NCBI GenBank assembly: GCA_002943765.1
Contig: PQWQ01000012.1
Location: 1,281,001-1,345,000 of the forward strand
DNA: 64,000 nucleotides
DNA from: Psoroptes ovis
Lineage: Eukaryota; Arthropoda; Arachnida; Sarcoptiformes; Psoroptidae
Reading direction: 5' to 3'
The notes beneath the pieces were generated by a model that was not told where the DNA came from, ran no database searches, and saw nothing but the letters and a program-made list of their open reading frames with translations. The translations under genes were made by a program, and so were the position numbers. This document shows positions 41,415-53,800 of this stretch, piece by piece (the stretch's first letter is position 1; each line of letters starts with the position of its first letter).

Positions 41415-42843
41415 ATGTCAAACGTTTCACAACAACAAGCAACAAATGAACGATCACTGCGTTCAGTTTTTGGTATGTTTTAATTCAATTTTTTGCGAAA
41501 TTTTAATTAAAATTTTTTCTTAATTTAATCAAGTCGGCAACATTCCATATGATACAAGTGAAGAAAAATTAAAAGAAATATTCTCCGAAGCTGGTCCTGT
41601 CATCAGTTTTAAATTAGTATATGATCGTGAATCGGGAAAGCCAAAAGGTTATGGTTTTTGTGAATATCGTGATCAAGAAACAGCATTATCGGCTATGCGT
41701 AATTTAAATTCATATGAAATTAATGGAAGAAATTTACGTGTAGATGCGGCAACAAATGAACGTTTTAAAGAAGAGATAAAAAATTTACAAATGTCATTGT
41801 CTGGTTCATCATTTGAATCGACATATGGACAAGAAATTGATCCAGATAAAGCGCCTGAACAAATTGCTAAAGTTGTCAGTTCATTGCCACCCGAACAAAT
41901 GTTTGAGATAGCTAAACAAATGAAACATTGTGTGTTGACAAATCCAAATGAAGCACGAAATATGTTGTTACAAAATCCACAATTAGCATTTGCATTGCTG
42001 CAATTGTTGGTTGTAATGCGAGCTGTCGACATACAAACAGCTTCATCAATTTTATACAAACCAAATCCAGCACCGATTCCAATACCAGCAACTGGAACTA
42101 TGCCTGTAGGAATGCCACCTCAACAGCAACATTTAGTCATGAATATGCCGCAACAACCGCCAGCACAAATGATTCTTCCAAATCTTTTTGATCCAAGTAT
42201 TGTACAACAACCAATGGTAGCAGCAGTACCGCAACCATCAGTTCCAATGCAACAGCAGCAAAATCCATTTGATCCAAGATTAGATCCTCGTCTTAGACAG
42301 CAGCAACAACAGCAGCAGCAGCAACAAATTCCACAACCAGCTGAAATATACGATCCAAGAATTATTCAACAGCAGCAGCAGCAACAACAACAACCACAGC
42401 CACCTCAAACAGTGATTCCAGCTGCACAACCATTAGATCCAAGATTACGTGCAGCATCTGGTGCTTCTGCCGCAGCAGCAGCTTCAGTCGTCCAACCACC
42501 TAATAACGCTCGCTTGCAACAGCAGCAATCAGCTGCTGCGGCGATAAGACCAACAACAACAGGTGTCATAATGCAGCCAGCTGGAACATCAACAACAACA
42601 GCACCGGTAGGAACAGCAGCAGCAGCAGTAGCTCCAACACCATCAACATCGTCTACGGTTGCTAATAATAATAATAGCAATTTAAACAATAATCAACCAA
42701 CAATGAACCAGTCGGAACAAGAAAAAGCCCAGCTTATTATGCAAGTATTATCATTATCAGATCAACAAATAAACATGCTGCCAGCTGATCAAAGACAATC
42801 TATTCTCTTGTTACGTCAACAATTACAACAACAGAATAAATAA
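41415..42843 (+). CDS. CSTF2: CSTF2 (CstF-64) cleavage stimulation factor
   Basis: Exons 41415-41472 and 41534-42843, with a 61-nt intron inside a Val codon at the start of the RRM, give 455 aa. The RRM (about 17-95) has RNP2 VFVGNIPYD and RNP1 KPKGYGFCEY. The hinge domain at about 145-230 (EQIAKVVSSLPPEQMFEIAKQMK, LLQNPQLAFALLQLL) binds CSTF3 and symplekin. A Pro/Gln/Ala-rich middle contains repeated DPR units (IDPRL, LDPRL, YDPRI). The C-terminal helix domain (KAQLIMQVLSLSDQQINMLP and DQRQSILLLRQQL) is the conserved Rna15/CstF-64 end. CstF-64 binds the GU-rich downstream element of poly(A) sites. Confidence 0.96.
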
Positions 42844-43156
42844 AGATTATATTTGATTGAAAAATTAATCGAAAATCCATCCATGATCATCATTTAATCA
42901 TCTTCCAATTAATTAATTGACTAATCAACACTAATCTCATAGAAATCATTCAAAATCAATTTGTAAAATTTCAATTATTTGTACTAAAATTGAAAATTTA
43001 TTAAGTAAATAAAAAAGAATAAATCGACTTCGTATATTGATTATAACCCTTTGAACCCTTTAGCCATTACTGTATACTGTCACTTATACACAATCGATTG
43101 CGCTGAGAATGAAGAAGGTTATGAATCAAATTTCTCGGCTATTTTTTTAGATGTTC
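42844..43156. other. CSTF2 3' region and tRNA-Arg upstream
   Basis: Contains a candidate poly(A) signal AATAAA at 43008-43013, about 165 nt after the CSTF2 stop codon. No gene is seen before the tRNA. Confidence 0.45.
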
Positions 43157-43271
43157 GGCTCTGTGGCCAAATGGACACGGCATCGGTTTCCGGTATTTAA
43201 AAATAGAATAGTCCTAAAAATACCGTCAAGGAATTATCCGGGGATTGTGGGTTCAAGTCCCACCAGAGTCG
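43157..43271 (+). tRNA. tRNA-Arg(CCG) with 42-nt intron
   Basis: Acceptor stem GGCTCTG pairs with CAGAGTC (43264-43270, one G-T pair) with discriminator G at 43271. D-stem GCC/GGC, T-arm GTGGG-TTCAAGT-CCCAC. The anticodon loop starts TTCCGG, so the anticodon is CCG at 43190-43192. The continuous sequence between position 37 and the 3' half is too long, and an intron at 43194-43235 restores a standard cloverleaf with variable loop GGATT; the T31-T39 pair at the loop edge is then mismatched. The overall sequence closely resembles intron-containing animal tRNA-Arg(TCT), in which stem and T-arm are the same, so derivation from that isoacceptor is possible. The intron can pair with the anticodon (CGGTATTT with AAATACCG). 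Confidence 0.85.
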
Positions 43272-45348
43272 TTGATGATAGGTTCTTTATTGCATAAAAT
43301 TTTTAATTTTGAAAAATATACGCAGTAAAAAATTTAATTGCTTAATTTATTATTTTTAATTAATCCAAATTTCTATCCAAACATTCATTCAATGATATTA
43401 TCAATGAAATCTATGATCAAAGAACAATATTTTTTCTCGATAATCTTCCATCATTAATGTTGATCACAGAATCGTCTTATGGGTAAAAAAGATCTTTGAA
43501 AAAGACTTGTACCATTCACTGACAGCTTATGATGATGGTAAGTAGGTGTGTCTGGCTGAAGATGATTTTTTTTTCGAAAAAAAAAATAGAAAAAACATCG
43601 CGATTATATCGCGCAAATTATTCAACGAAATTCGTTCATCACATATTTTTATGTGTTGTATCAATGTAAATTGTTGTATAGAAACGATATCAAAAAGTCG
43701 GCCGAAAAGTTTTTTCCAATTGAATCAATGAGAATTTCATTGAAATTCCCGTTGAAAATCCGCATGAATTTTTCGGACAACCTGTTGCATATGTGTGTAT
43801 GTGTGTGTGTGTGCATGCACATACATTCATACAAGAGTATATGCTCTGAATATTTTATTATTTTTTCCTCGTTCATTCATATTTATATTCATTAATTTTA
43901 TTTTTAAATTTTTTATTTTTTTTTATTCATTTATTTATTTTTTGTTTTTGTATTCAAAATACAATGAAATAAACAAATGTACGAATGAATAAAACAAAGC
44001 AGCAAAAGAAAAAAAAATTGTAAACAAACATATAAAACAATGAATAATCATATATATTAAATGGAATTTGAAGTAAATGAAAATTGATTAATTAAATTTT
44101 TTATTGAAATAACTTAATGAATTCTTCCAGTAAATTTCTCCACTAATCACTGATAATTGAGAAAATTAAAAAAAATTGTCGAAACATAAAGCAATAAAGG
44201 TGAGTGTTTTTTAGAGTTTATAGATTTTGATTTTTTTTTATAAAAAACTTGAATTTGATTTGAACTCGATTCTTTGAGAAGAATATTCAAGAATTCTTAC
44301 TACAAGAAAAAGATAAGAATCAAGAATTTTACAAAATAATTAGAAATGAAATTCTCGAATATTTTAATCAAGATTTAGACAACAATTTTAATGACAAAGA
44401 AGAACATTGTTAAATAAACTAAATACTATAGTACAAAAACGCAAAAAGACTCATCGAAATTGTTCGAAACAAAGTCAAAATATCGAAAATCAAAAGTCAA
44501 TAATCTTATTTATTTAATACACGATTGATATTCAGCAATCTATGACATTTTAATTTGTTTGTTTGTTATGTTTTGATTTGATGTATTTTGATGATTTTCA
44601 TTTTCATTTAGATTTTCTTGACTTTTTCTCCCTTTTTTTATTCAATCATTGTTTATTTATTTATTGTATAATTAAATGCACGTTCTTTTATTATTATTCT
44701 CATTTCTCCCAAATATCACACAAATTTAGGTCAATTTTCGCTTCAATTTCAAGGATTATACAATCATTATCATTGAATGTTAATGTTAATGTTATTATTA
44801 TTATTATTGCAACGTGTTTTTTCCTTTCCTCATGTGTTTACATCATTTTTCAATCAACTTTATCAACAAATGAAAAAAAACTTTCAATTAATTAAATATT
44901 CATAGAAATATATATTTATTGAAGAAATTTTTGTGCCTTAAACTTAAATTGTTTTCACTGATTTTCATTATTATTACTACGAATATCTAACAACAACATT
45001 TTATTTGTATTTCAATTTGTGCCTTTTAATCGATTTAATATTTCAGATTAATGTGATCTTAATTTTGTTGGAAATTATTGGCCATTTTTTTTTCATTTAT
45101 TTGTTTGCTTTCTCCCATATCTTCGATGACAATTTTTCAATGATTTAATCATTTGAAATTTTGGAACAAAAGTAATTATTTTATTTGTAATTGAAGGATT
45201 GAATTATTAATTAATTTCTTAATTTTCTCAAAATTTTGTTATTAAAGTGAATTTTCAATTAATATAATCCGTATTCAAGTGAAAAATTGAAGAGGAAAAT
45301 TTGAAATATCAACAACAACAGCTAAGAACAGCAAAACAAACTTCGACA
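43272..45348. other. Upstream region of STAR gene, no ORF supported
   Basis: A TG microsatellite lies at 43792-43813. A GTGAGT donor-like site after AAAG at 44200 could end a 5' untranslated exon of the STAR gene at 45349, but no partner acceptor can be fixed. Frames within the region are hydrophobic or repeat-derived and not called. Confidence 0.45.
43792..43813. repeat. TG microsatellite
   Basis: Eleven near-perfect TG units with one interruption (TGTGTGTATGTGTG). Confidence 0.85.
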
Positions 45349-47358
45349 ATGGAAATTACAGCTGATAATATGCTTTTAAATAATGATACGAAGAACAACA
45401 ACAAAAACGATAATCATAATGGTAATGATGATCACTTGAAACAATCACAAAATCATCAACAAATGAATAAAGATCAAGATTTAATCGTAGAAAAAATGTT
45501 GAATTTCATCGGCAATGAAGATCATGTTGTTAATGGTGATAATGATCATGATAATAACGCTAATAATAATCATAATAATCACATTAATAACAACATGGAA
45601 ACATTGATAAAAATGACAAATGATAGTAATAATAATGATGTAATTGATGATAATTATAATCATCATATGCAAATAACATCATTGATAAATGATAATAATG
45701 ATGATAATGTGAATGATGATGAACACATTCAAAACTATCATCAACAACAACAGAAACAGGTTGTTAATGATAATAATTTCCCACAGCAGACGACAAACGA
45801 AAGAAATAATATCAATGATAATAATGTGATTGATGATAAAATCATTAATCGAAATGATGATCCTACGACAAAAACATCCCACGATACAGTCAATAATGAT
45901 GATGATGAAATAAATACAAATGATAGAAATGTTGAAAATCACACAGTGCCAACAGTATCAACTAATACAACTGTTAATCAATCAACAGCCTCAAATCCAC
46001 TCGATAAAATTACACATAAAAAATCATTAGATTATCTCAAAGAATTATTTAATGATCGTGAACGATTATTAATGATGCCGTTAGGTTTATTCAAGCATAC
46101 ACTGCGTTTATTAGATCAAGAAATTGTACGTATTCGTACATCACTGATACATATCGATGGTTCAATTGATGAACGTAAACCATTACAATTACCGGAACCT
46201 GATAATAGTGAAATAGTTCAAAGAACAGCACGAATATCGATACCGATTGATAAATATCCTGACCATAATTTTGTCGGCAGGATTATTGGTCCACGTGGTC
46301 TTACTATTCAAGAATTAGAAAATGATTGTGGCTGTAAGCTATACATACGAGGAAAAGGTTCATTGCGTAATAAAGACAAAGAGGAAAAATTACGTGGACA
46401 ACCAAATTGGGAACATTTAAATGAAGACCTACATGTTATGATTGTTGTTGAAGATACACCTAATCGTATTGAATTAAAGCTCAATTATGCCCGTGAACAA
46501 ATTGAAAAATTAATCGATTCAGTCATACAGCAAAGAGATGATTTCAAAATGAGACAATTAGCCGAATTAGCAATATTAAATGATAAATTTAATATGAAAA
46601 ATAAATTACTACCAACATCATCTCCTACATCATTGATGAAAAATAGAAATTTATTATTAGCTAATAATGGACAATTCAACAGTATAACCGCATCACCATC
46701 GACACCATCATCATCTTCATCATCACCAACACCATCGGCATCAGCTGCAACACTAAATCCTTTGACAAATCAATTGTTAATTGAAACCGCTTTACCAACT
46801 GCAACATTTAATCCAAATAACATAATGTTATCAAGTCAAACATCTCCACAAACATTAGCAACATTATTAAATAATTCAGCGACAGCTGCAGCAGCAGCAA
46901 ATTTAGCGCAATATCATTCAGCAGCCGCAGCAACGCAATTATATCCACCATCAACATTAAATATTCAAGATCAATCATCATTATTAATTAATCATAATCC
47001 TTATCAAACACATCAACAACAACAAATATCAAATTTCCCAACACCACAAACAACAAATCAACAAGATTTATTTACAATAATGGCAACAGCAGCAGCAACA
47101 GCTGCTACATTACATGGTTATAATCAATCATCATCATCATCATCGACATTACCATCAACAGGAGTACCATCATTACCATCAACAATATCACCAGCAGCAG
47201 CAGCATCAGCAACAGCATCAATGAATGGTTTTGATCCGAATCTATTATTATCATATAATCAATATCATCAAAGACAACAACAACAACAACAACGTTATCA
47301 TCCATATCATATGATTAATAATCATAATAATATGACAAAACGTAAACATACAGAATAA
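45349..47358 (+). CDS. STAR-family KH RNA-binding protein (quaking/How-like)
   Basis: 669 aa from the ATG at 45349, without introns in the coding part. Residues 1-220 are Asn/Asp/His-rich. The STAR module follows: QUA1 at about 224-265 (SLDYLKELFNDRERL, LLDQEIVRIRTSL), an extended maxi-KH at about 285-375 with DHNFVGRIIGPRGLTIQELE, CKLYIRGKGSLR and PNWEHLNEDLHVMIVVED, and a QUA2 segment QRDDFKMRQLAELAILN. The rest is Ala/Ser/Gln-rich. STAR proteins dimerise through QUA1 and bind ACUAAY-type sites to control splicing, stability and translation; in flies How acts in muscle and glia. Sequence is nearer the quaking/How/GLD-1 branch than Sam68 but divergent from How, so no gene symbol is given. 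Confidence 0.9.
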   Translation: MEITADNMLLNNDTKNNNKNDNHNGNDDHLKQSQNHQQMNKDQDLIVEKMLNFIGNEDHVVNGDNDHDNNANNNHNNHINNNMETLIKMTNDSNNNDVIDDNYNHHMQITSLINDNNDDNVNDDEHIQNYHQQQQKQVVNDNNFPQQTTNERNNINDNNVIDDKIINRNDDPTTKTSHDTVNNDDDEINTNDRNVENHTVPTVSTNTTVNQSTASNPLDKITHKKSLDYLKELFNDRERLLMMPLGLFKHTLRLLDQEIVRIRTSLIHIDGSIDERKPLQLPEPDNSEIVQRTARISIPIDKYPDHNFVGRIIGPRGLTIQELENDCGCKLYIRGKGSLRNKDKEEKLRGQPNWEHLNEDLHVMIVVEDTPNRIELKLNYAREQIEKLIDSVIQQRDDFKMRQLAELAILNDKFNMKNKLLPTSSPTSLMKNRNLLLANNGQFNSITASPSTPSSSSSSPTPSASAATLNPLTNQLLIETALPTATFNPNNIMLSSQTSPQTLATLLNNSATAAAAANLAQYHSAAAATQLYPPSTLNIQDQSSLLINHNPYQTHQQQQISNFPTPQTTNQQDLFTIMATAAATAATLHGYNQSSSSSSTLPSTGVPSLPSTISPAAAASATASMNGFDPNLLLSYNQYHQRQQQQQQRYHPYHMINNHNNMTKRKHTE

Positions 47359-48097
47359 TTATGTCGATGATGACGCATGAAGAATTATTTATTTTGATTT
47401 TATTGTATTCTAATATATAATTATTATTATCATTTCATTCATATCTTCTCATTGCATAATATGATTTAATTTGACGAAAATCAAGACAAAAAACCCCGTT
47501 TGGACATAATCTCAATTATCAAAGGGCTTAAAAGCCCGAATCTCTCTCCGCAAAAATCTTAATCCAATTTTATTTCGTTATTTTTTTCCACTGAAACAAA
47601 AGTGCCAAGATTATTATTCAATCAAACAATCAATCAAATTTTCAATCAATGAATTGTGATGTTTTTTTTAATTATTTGAAAATGAATAAATATTAAAAAA
47701 TTGCCAAAATTTTAATTCAAAATTCAAAATAAAAAAAAAATTTGAATTTTCAAAAAAATTATTTCGACCTAAAGGGTCGATCTGGGTGTGAATAGTCAGT
47801 TGGTTTTTTATCGTGTTTATCTATCATAAAAAAAAATTGATACTAAGTAATGATAAGGCAAAAAAAATAGCATTAGCTGATAGTTAAATTGATAATCATT
47901 TGTTTGTTAGTATGTTCTTACATAGGTTATCTCTTCTGATTGTTATCGCATTATTATCATTTTGGAATATTTTTTTAAGGAGTAAAATTCTTATATAAAT
48001 AGATGAAATTCAGTTGTATTGTTTGCTATCATTTGTGACATTATATTTGTGACAATATTGAATTTCTGTCATAATTAATTTTCTTATTGTTAACAAC
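47359..48097. other. Intergenic, no gene seen
   Basis: STAR 3' region then left flank of the Merlin-like transposase. Two short hairpins are visible, GGGCTT/AAGCCC near 47525 and CGACC/GGTCG near 47766; I could not pair the second with a matching terminal repeat on the right side. Confidence 0.45.
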
Positions 48098-48970
48098 ATG
48101 AATAAATCAAAATTGCCGAAAACCGAAGAAGATGCCGTCGCATTCTTGCAACAGCGCAATATATTGCCCCGGACGCGCAGATGTACTAATGGTCATGATA
48201 TGAAGATGTATTTTAGGGGAAGGATCTTCTGGCAGTGCAACAAGCGAAGTTGCAATGAAAAAGTGGCCATTCGAAAAGGAAATTGGTTCGAGGGAAGCAA
48301 TCTTGCTTTTCACAAAGCGTTGGAATTCATCTACGATTGGTGCCATGAAGAAACGTCTATTGTAGGTTGTCATAGGGAATTAGGAATGTCTAAAAACGTC
48401 GTAGTAGATTGGAATAGTTACATGCGTGAAATATGCGCGCTGGACATGGTGAGTAAAAACATTATCCTTAATTATTAATTATTATTACTAATTACTTATT
48501 ATTATTCCAGGCATCAAGGATTAACAGGAAGATTGGTGGCCCTGGACGTATTGTGTGGAGATAGACAAAAGTTTATTCAGTAGAAGAAAAAATAACTGTG
48601 GCCGGGTATTGTCTCCACAATGGGTGTTTGGTGGTATATGTAGGGAGACGAAAGAATCTTTTATCGTCACTGTGCCGGATAGGAGTGGCGCAACCCTACT
48701 ACCAAAAAATTGTGGAAAACATCGCTACCAGGCACCACTATCTATTCAGATAGTTGGCGAGGGTACCAGACTGATGAAATCACTGCCAAGGGATTTAATC
48801 ATATGAGGGTGAATCACCGCTACAATTTTATTGATCCAGAAACGGGTGTTCACACTCAAAATATTGAACGAATGTGGGACAAGTGCGAAATGGAGAAACA
48901 AAAGACAGCGAGGGACTCCAAGAGATTTTTTAGTGTCATATCTGACTGAATTTGTATGGCGTCAAGAACA
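48098..48970 (+). pseudogene. Merlin/IS1595-like transposase, broken
   Basis: The first 117 codons (48098-48448) are intact: a zinc ribbon with CTNGHDMKM and WQCNKRSCNE, then WFEGSNLAFHKALEFIYDWC and a helix-turn-helix RELGMSKNVVVDWNSY. A GTGAGT donor at 48449 and AG acceptor at 48510 bound a likely 62-nt intron. Downstream the DDE domain is recognisable but in shifting frames: a 2-nt insertion near 48551-48557 precedes EIDKSLFSRRKNNCGRVL, a second shift near 48708 precedes TTIYSDSWRGYQTDE, and a third near 48890 precedes the C-terminal YLTEFVWRQEQ. These are landmarks of ISXO2-like transposases (Merlin elements in animals). It is a dead copy. Confidence 0.88.
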
Positions 48971-50885
48971 AAAAAAAATGGTAACAGAAATTTGTTCGAC
49001 ACTATGTTAGAATCTATTTGCGTCCATCCAATCTGGTAATCCACGTTTTTTATTGTGATTATTGATACCATCATTGACAATAAGAAAAGTTCAAGGCATT
49101 GTGTCGTGATACGAAACGGCAAAAAGTTATGACCTTGGAATCGCCCCTTGATAATGTGTAAACAATTTGTTGTTAGTTTATTGTTTTCGAATTGATATCG
49201 TATGATAATTATTTGTTTGTTCCTACATTGTATTGTACTGAATTTTTCTTATCATTTCTGTACCCTTTTTCTACCTTTTGCTTATCACAAACTTATTGAT
49301 AACACACGTAAACACCACACAATTACATATAAATACACCTCTGAGTGACCAGAATAGGACACATGGTTTTCAGGTTACGAAGAGACCACAATAAAAATAA
49401 ACCCTCCTATTGTTTTTATAATAAAGTTATGCATTCCGGGTATTATTTGCGTTTATCGTTTATCGCATAGTAAATTCATCGTATCGCATCGTTGCGAATA
49501 ATATTCGGCTTTCATCGCAGCACAGCATTGTTTGCTCAAAATTCGAAAAACTTTCGAAATTAATTTCATGAAAATTATTGATGATGAAATTCACATTACT
49601 TTTATTTCTTGATAAAAATTATAAATTAAAATTAAAAATTTGAAAGTAATACAAAATTTAACTTACAATCCTTTGTTATTTAGAGGAATTATCAAAGAAT
49701 TACATACAGCACTAAACAATAAAATTTCATTTTCATTTTAATTGCTTAAATATTTGAATTATTTGAATGATTTTAACTTTTTTTTTCACCGGCCATCTAT
49801 TGATTTTTTAAAGAACTATATGTCATAGTGTCAATATCTCAATACCATGCATTCAGGTATATTCTGCTTGCAGAATTCATGGGCGATGTGTTTTTGTGTT
49901 TTGTGTGTGTGAACAACCATTTGTATTCCGCATTGTTAATCACCTCGCAGAAAATAAAGCCATATGCATAAGCAAAAGAGTGAAATGAAATGAAATAATA
50001 ATGGAAATAGATGCGCAAGAATCAATGAAAAAGATTATTAAAAAAAAAAAAAATTTCGGCTGTGTCTTTGAGCGCGCATGTGCGCAGATTTTTATTTATT
50101 TTCATTTTTTTTTTTCAATTCAATATTCCAATGTTTTGGATGCTTCCCATCTATAATATTGAAACAAAAATAAATTTTCAAAGAAGATTAAATTCGGTAA
50201 TTCTTGAATTCTTCATTCGGTATTCAAATGATTATAATCATTTGATGGATTTTGTTTTGAAAAAAATCAATCGAAACCAATCAAAACCATTAATCAAAAA
50301 TATTTGCAAAATGCCTCATGATTAATTTTTTTTTTCATTTGATTCATTTTAATTATTCAAACAAAGTAAGTTTGATTGATAAAACGTTAATTATTATCAA
50401 ATGGATGTAATTTTATTCATTTTCTTTTGGATTCTAGTCTTTTTCTGTTTTTCGCGGAAAATTCAAAAGTCGAAAATTTGAATTATGATGATCATCAATC
50501 ACTGAAAAAAAAAACAAGAGGAAAGTGTCAATTTTATAATTTGTTTTCTTTCTCATCTTCATCAAAATTTTGAACAAAACCTGTTGTTTACTTGATTATT
50601 GTTTATTTTATTGTGAATTTAAAATTGAAAAAAAATGAAAAATATTGTTATTTACGTTTAACGATAATGATTAACATCATGATCGATGTGAACACATGAT
50701 ATTTTATATTCAAACCATTATACAGCACGAAGCGACAAAATTTTTGAAATTGAATTTTGGCGCCTAAAAATTCTTCAACAAAAAAAAAAGAAAAAATTCA
50801 ATTCGAGAATTCAAAATTTCTTATTTTTGTTCAAAGAAATTTGTGAGAAAACCGACAAGAAAATCCAAAAAACAAATGAATTTAA
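48971..50885. other. Intergenic, no gene seen
   Basis: Right flank of the dead transposase, then AT-rich sequence upstream of the large unknown gene. Short unusual blocks, such as the TCGCAT-containing sequence near 49455-49525, may be old repeat debris. No convincing reading frame. Confidence 0.5.
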
Positions 50886-53800
50886 ATGTCATTAAAATTC
50901 ATTTCATATTTATACGATATGTATAATAGAAAAAACAACATTAGTAATAATAGTAGCAACAATATAACAACAATACGTGAAGATGATAATAATAATAACA
51001 GCAAACAAATTAACAATAGAAAATCATTTTCATTATTAGATACTTCATCACCATCCGTATCGAAAAAACAAAATGATTCATCATCATCATCATCATCGAA
51101 AATTGTACATAATGAAACAAAAATTGTTAATGGTAAATCGATATCAAAATATCGATCAAAAAATAGATCCTCAACATCATCATCATCATCATCATCGACA
51201 ACGACAACAAAAACAAATATATCAAGTCATTGTTCAAATTCATCATCATCCAAATTAAAACGTAAACATCAATCATCATCATCATCATCATCATCATTAT
51301 TATCATCTAAAAATCGTTACAATCATTATAATTATCATTATTATAATAATCATAATTATAAAAATGGTGAAAAATTGAAATCATCCATACAACAACAACA
51401 ACAGCAACAATCATTGCTTGATAATACAACTGTAGTGAAAAAATTGAAAAATTCAAATTATAAAATACCGAAAAATCGTTCATCCACATCGATATTATCA
51501 TCGACAACGACAACGACGACGACGACCATTAATGATGATAATCATAGCAACAATAGTGATTTTTTAAATTATATTAAACATAAAGATGATGATACGAACG
51601 ATTTCATTTATAATAAAGATGAACATAATGATGAAACAAGTATTGATGATATGAAAATAAATAAACATCAAAAATCATCACCGACACCATCATTGATCAA
51701 AAATAACAAAAGAAATTCATGTAATGTTGGAAAATTATCACCTTCATCATCGTCATCATCTAAAATTTACGCGAAAGCAAAACAATTGTGTGAACAGAAT
51801 GAAAAATTATTAAACGAATTTAAAAAATCAAACATCAGCATAAACGATCCAAACCGACAGCAAAAAGAATCGGATGAAATTGAAACATTGAAATTAAATT
51901 TCAATTCAACACAATGGTCGTTGGAAGAACGTTTATCGTTGTTGATAAAGCAACAATCTGAATTGAAATTAGAATTAAAAATATTTCAATTATGGTTACG
52001 TGATGAGTCTAATAGCAATAATAAAAAGAAAAATACATTCAGTTCTGTAAGTGTTGAAATTCATAATTTTTGGAATAATTAATTTTGTTTTATATTCTTT
52101 TGAATAGTTTGAAAAATTTTATAAAGAACGTCGTGATCAAGAACGAATAAAGCAACACAATTTACGAGGTTTACCATTGAATGATTTACTCGATTCATTT
52201 GAATCATCATCAGAAATCGCAAAAAGGCAATATTACCATGAAAAATTGAAATTAAATGATCAACATTTGTTTGATTCAATCATATCTTCGACAGCATCAA
52301 CAAAGTCATCCACAAACAGTAATGATGATGTTGATGATAATCACAAATGTAACAATATCAATAATAATGCCGATGATAATAATGTGATAAACAATTGTAA
52401 GAATAATTGGGAGATAGTATCATTGGAACATGCATTCAATGCATTTTCATCTGAAACATTTCAAACTACAAAACCAAAAATTAAATATACATCAGCGAAT
52501 GTTGCAAATGCAAATGGTGATGATTATGATGAAGAAGAGGATGGTGGTAGTGATGAATCAGCTAGAAAGCAACAATCAACAAAATCAAATAGAAAAAGTA
52601 ATCTAAAAAGAGCAAAAACGATCAAAATATCGAAAAAGAAATCGAAAAAAATTCGAAAGAAAAATTTGAAACGATATAATAATACATCGAAATTTAGTAG
52701 AAAGTATAATCAACAAACTAGTCATAGTAATCAGTCATCAGATAATAAATTAACTGCCGGAGATGAAGAAGATTATGAAGAATCTTCACAAGAATTATTT
52801 TCATTAGAAAAATGGGAAAAATTTCAAAAATTTTTATCACGTACCGTTTTCAATATTGAAAAACATAATTGGCAATTTTTGCAATCATATCTTAACTCAA
52901 CGATAATTGATTCATTTAAATTTCATTCGCTTATTGAAAATGATTTGCATAAAATTCTTCCAATCATAACTAGAATTAAATATGAATCAATAGCTATCGA
53001 TACAGAAAATATTCCATTACCAGCTAAAAGAAGAAGACGTAGTAGTTCAAAAATATTGGAATATTCTGATAATTTAAATTTATTATCATCTCGAAAAAAT
53101 CGCAACAATCGTTTGAATGGTATTGTCAATAGTAATAATACTAATAGTAATAGTAATGATAATAATGAAATCATAATAATGACAACACCGAATGAACAAT
53201 CAAAATCATCAGTAACATTTCATATGCCATTGATGACACGCACACAGTCGAAATATTTTTATGAAAATGTGATCAATAGTGGTAATGTTAATGAAAATGA
53301 TCATGAGCAAATATTATCATCGGCATCATTTAAGAATGTTGAACAATTACAAGAATATTTGATTGAACATATGACTAGAATGGACTCATTGAAAAAATTG
53401 AAAATTGATATAAATCAACGTCATTCAATATTGAAAGTATTGAAATTTATAAAAGAATTTTTCAATTATCGCCCTAAATGGAACCATCATAATCAACAGT
53501 CGAACTCGGCAAACAATAGTTGCAATGATTCCAATGATCTTCATTCAAGTAATCATAACAATACTGAAACAACAAAGATATCATATCGTGGAGTTGGAAA
53601 ACGTCGACGTAGTCGTAAACGTTTATCGACATCATCAGAAACAACTAGTCAAAAGCAAAATCATTCAACAAATGTTAAGGATGATAAAAATCAGCGTCTT
53701 GTTTGTGATGGTATTGAATGTTCAATGAGATTTGATATGCCAAATATGTCATTTCTAGATTATAATAAAGATAATCGTCCATTAGTAAAATCATTATTGA

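Noticed and set aside
42405..42689. 94-aa minus-strand Ala/Val-rich frame
   Set aside because: Antisense of the Gln/Ala/Pro-rich part of CSTF2.
47525..47540. GGGCTTAAAAGCCC hairpin considered as a histone-type stem-loop or terminator
   Set aside because: The sequence and two-base loop do not match the histone mRNA stem-loop and there is no histone gene nearby.
49321..49450. AATAGGA...TCCTATT considered as terminal repeats of the Merlin element
   Set aside because: Only seven bases match, both copies are on the right side of the transposase, and no matching left copy or target duplication is visible.
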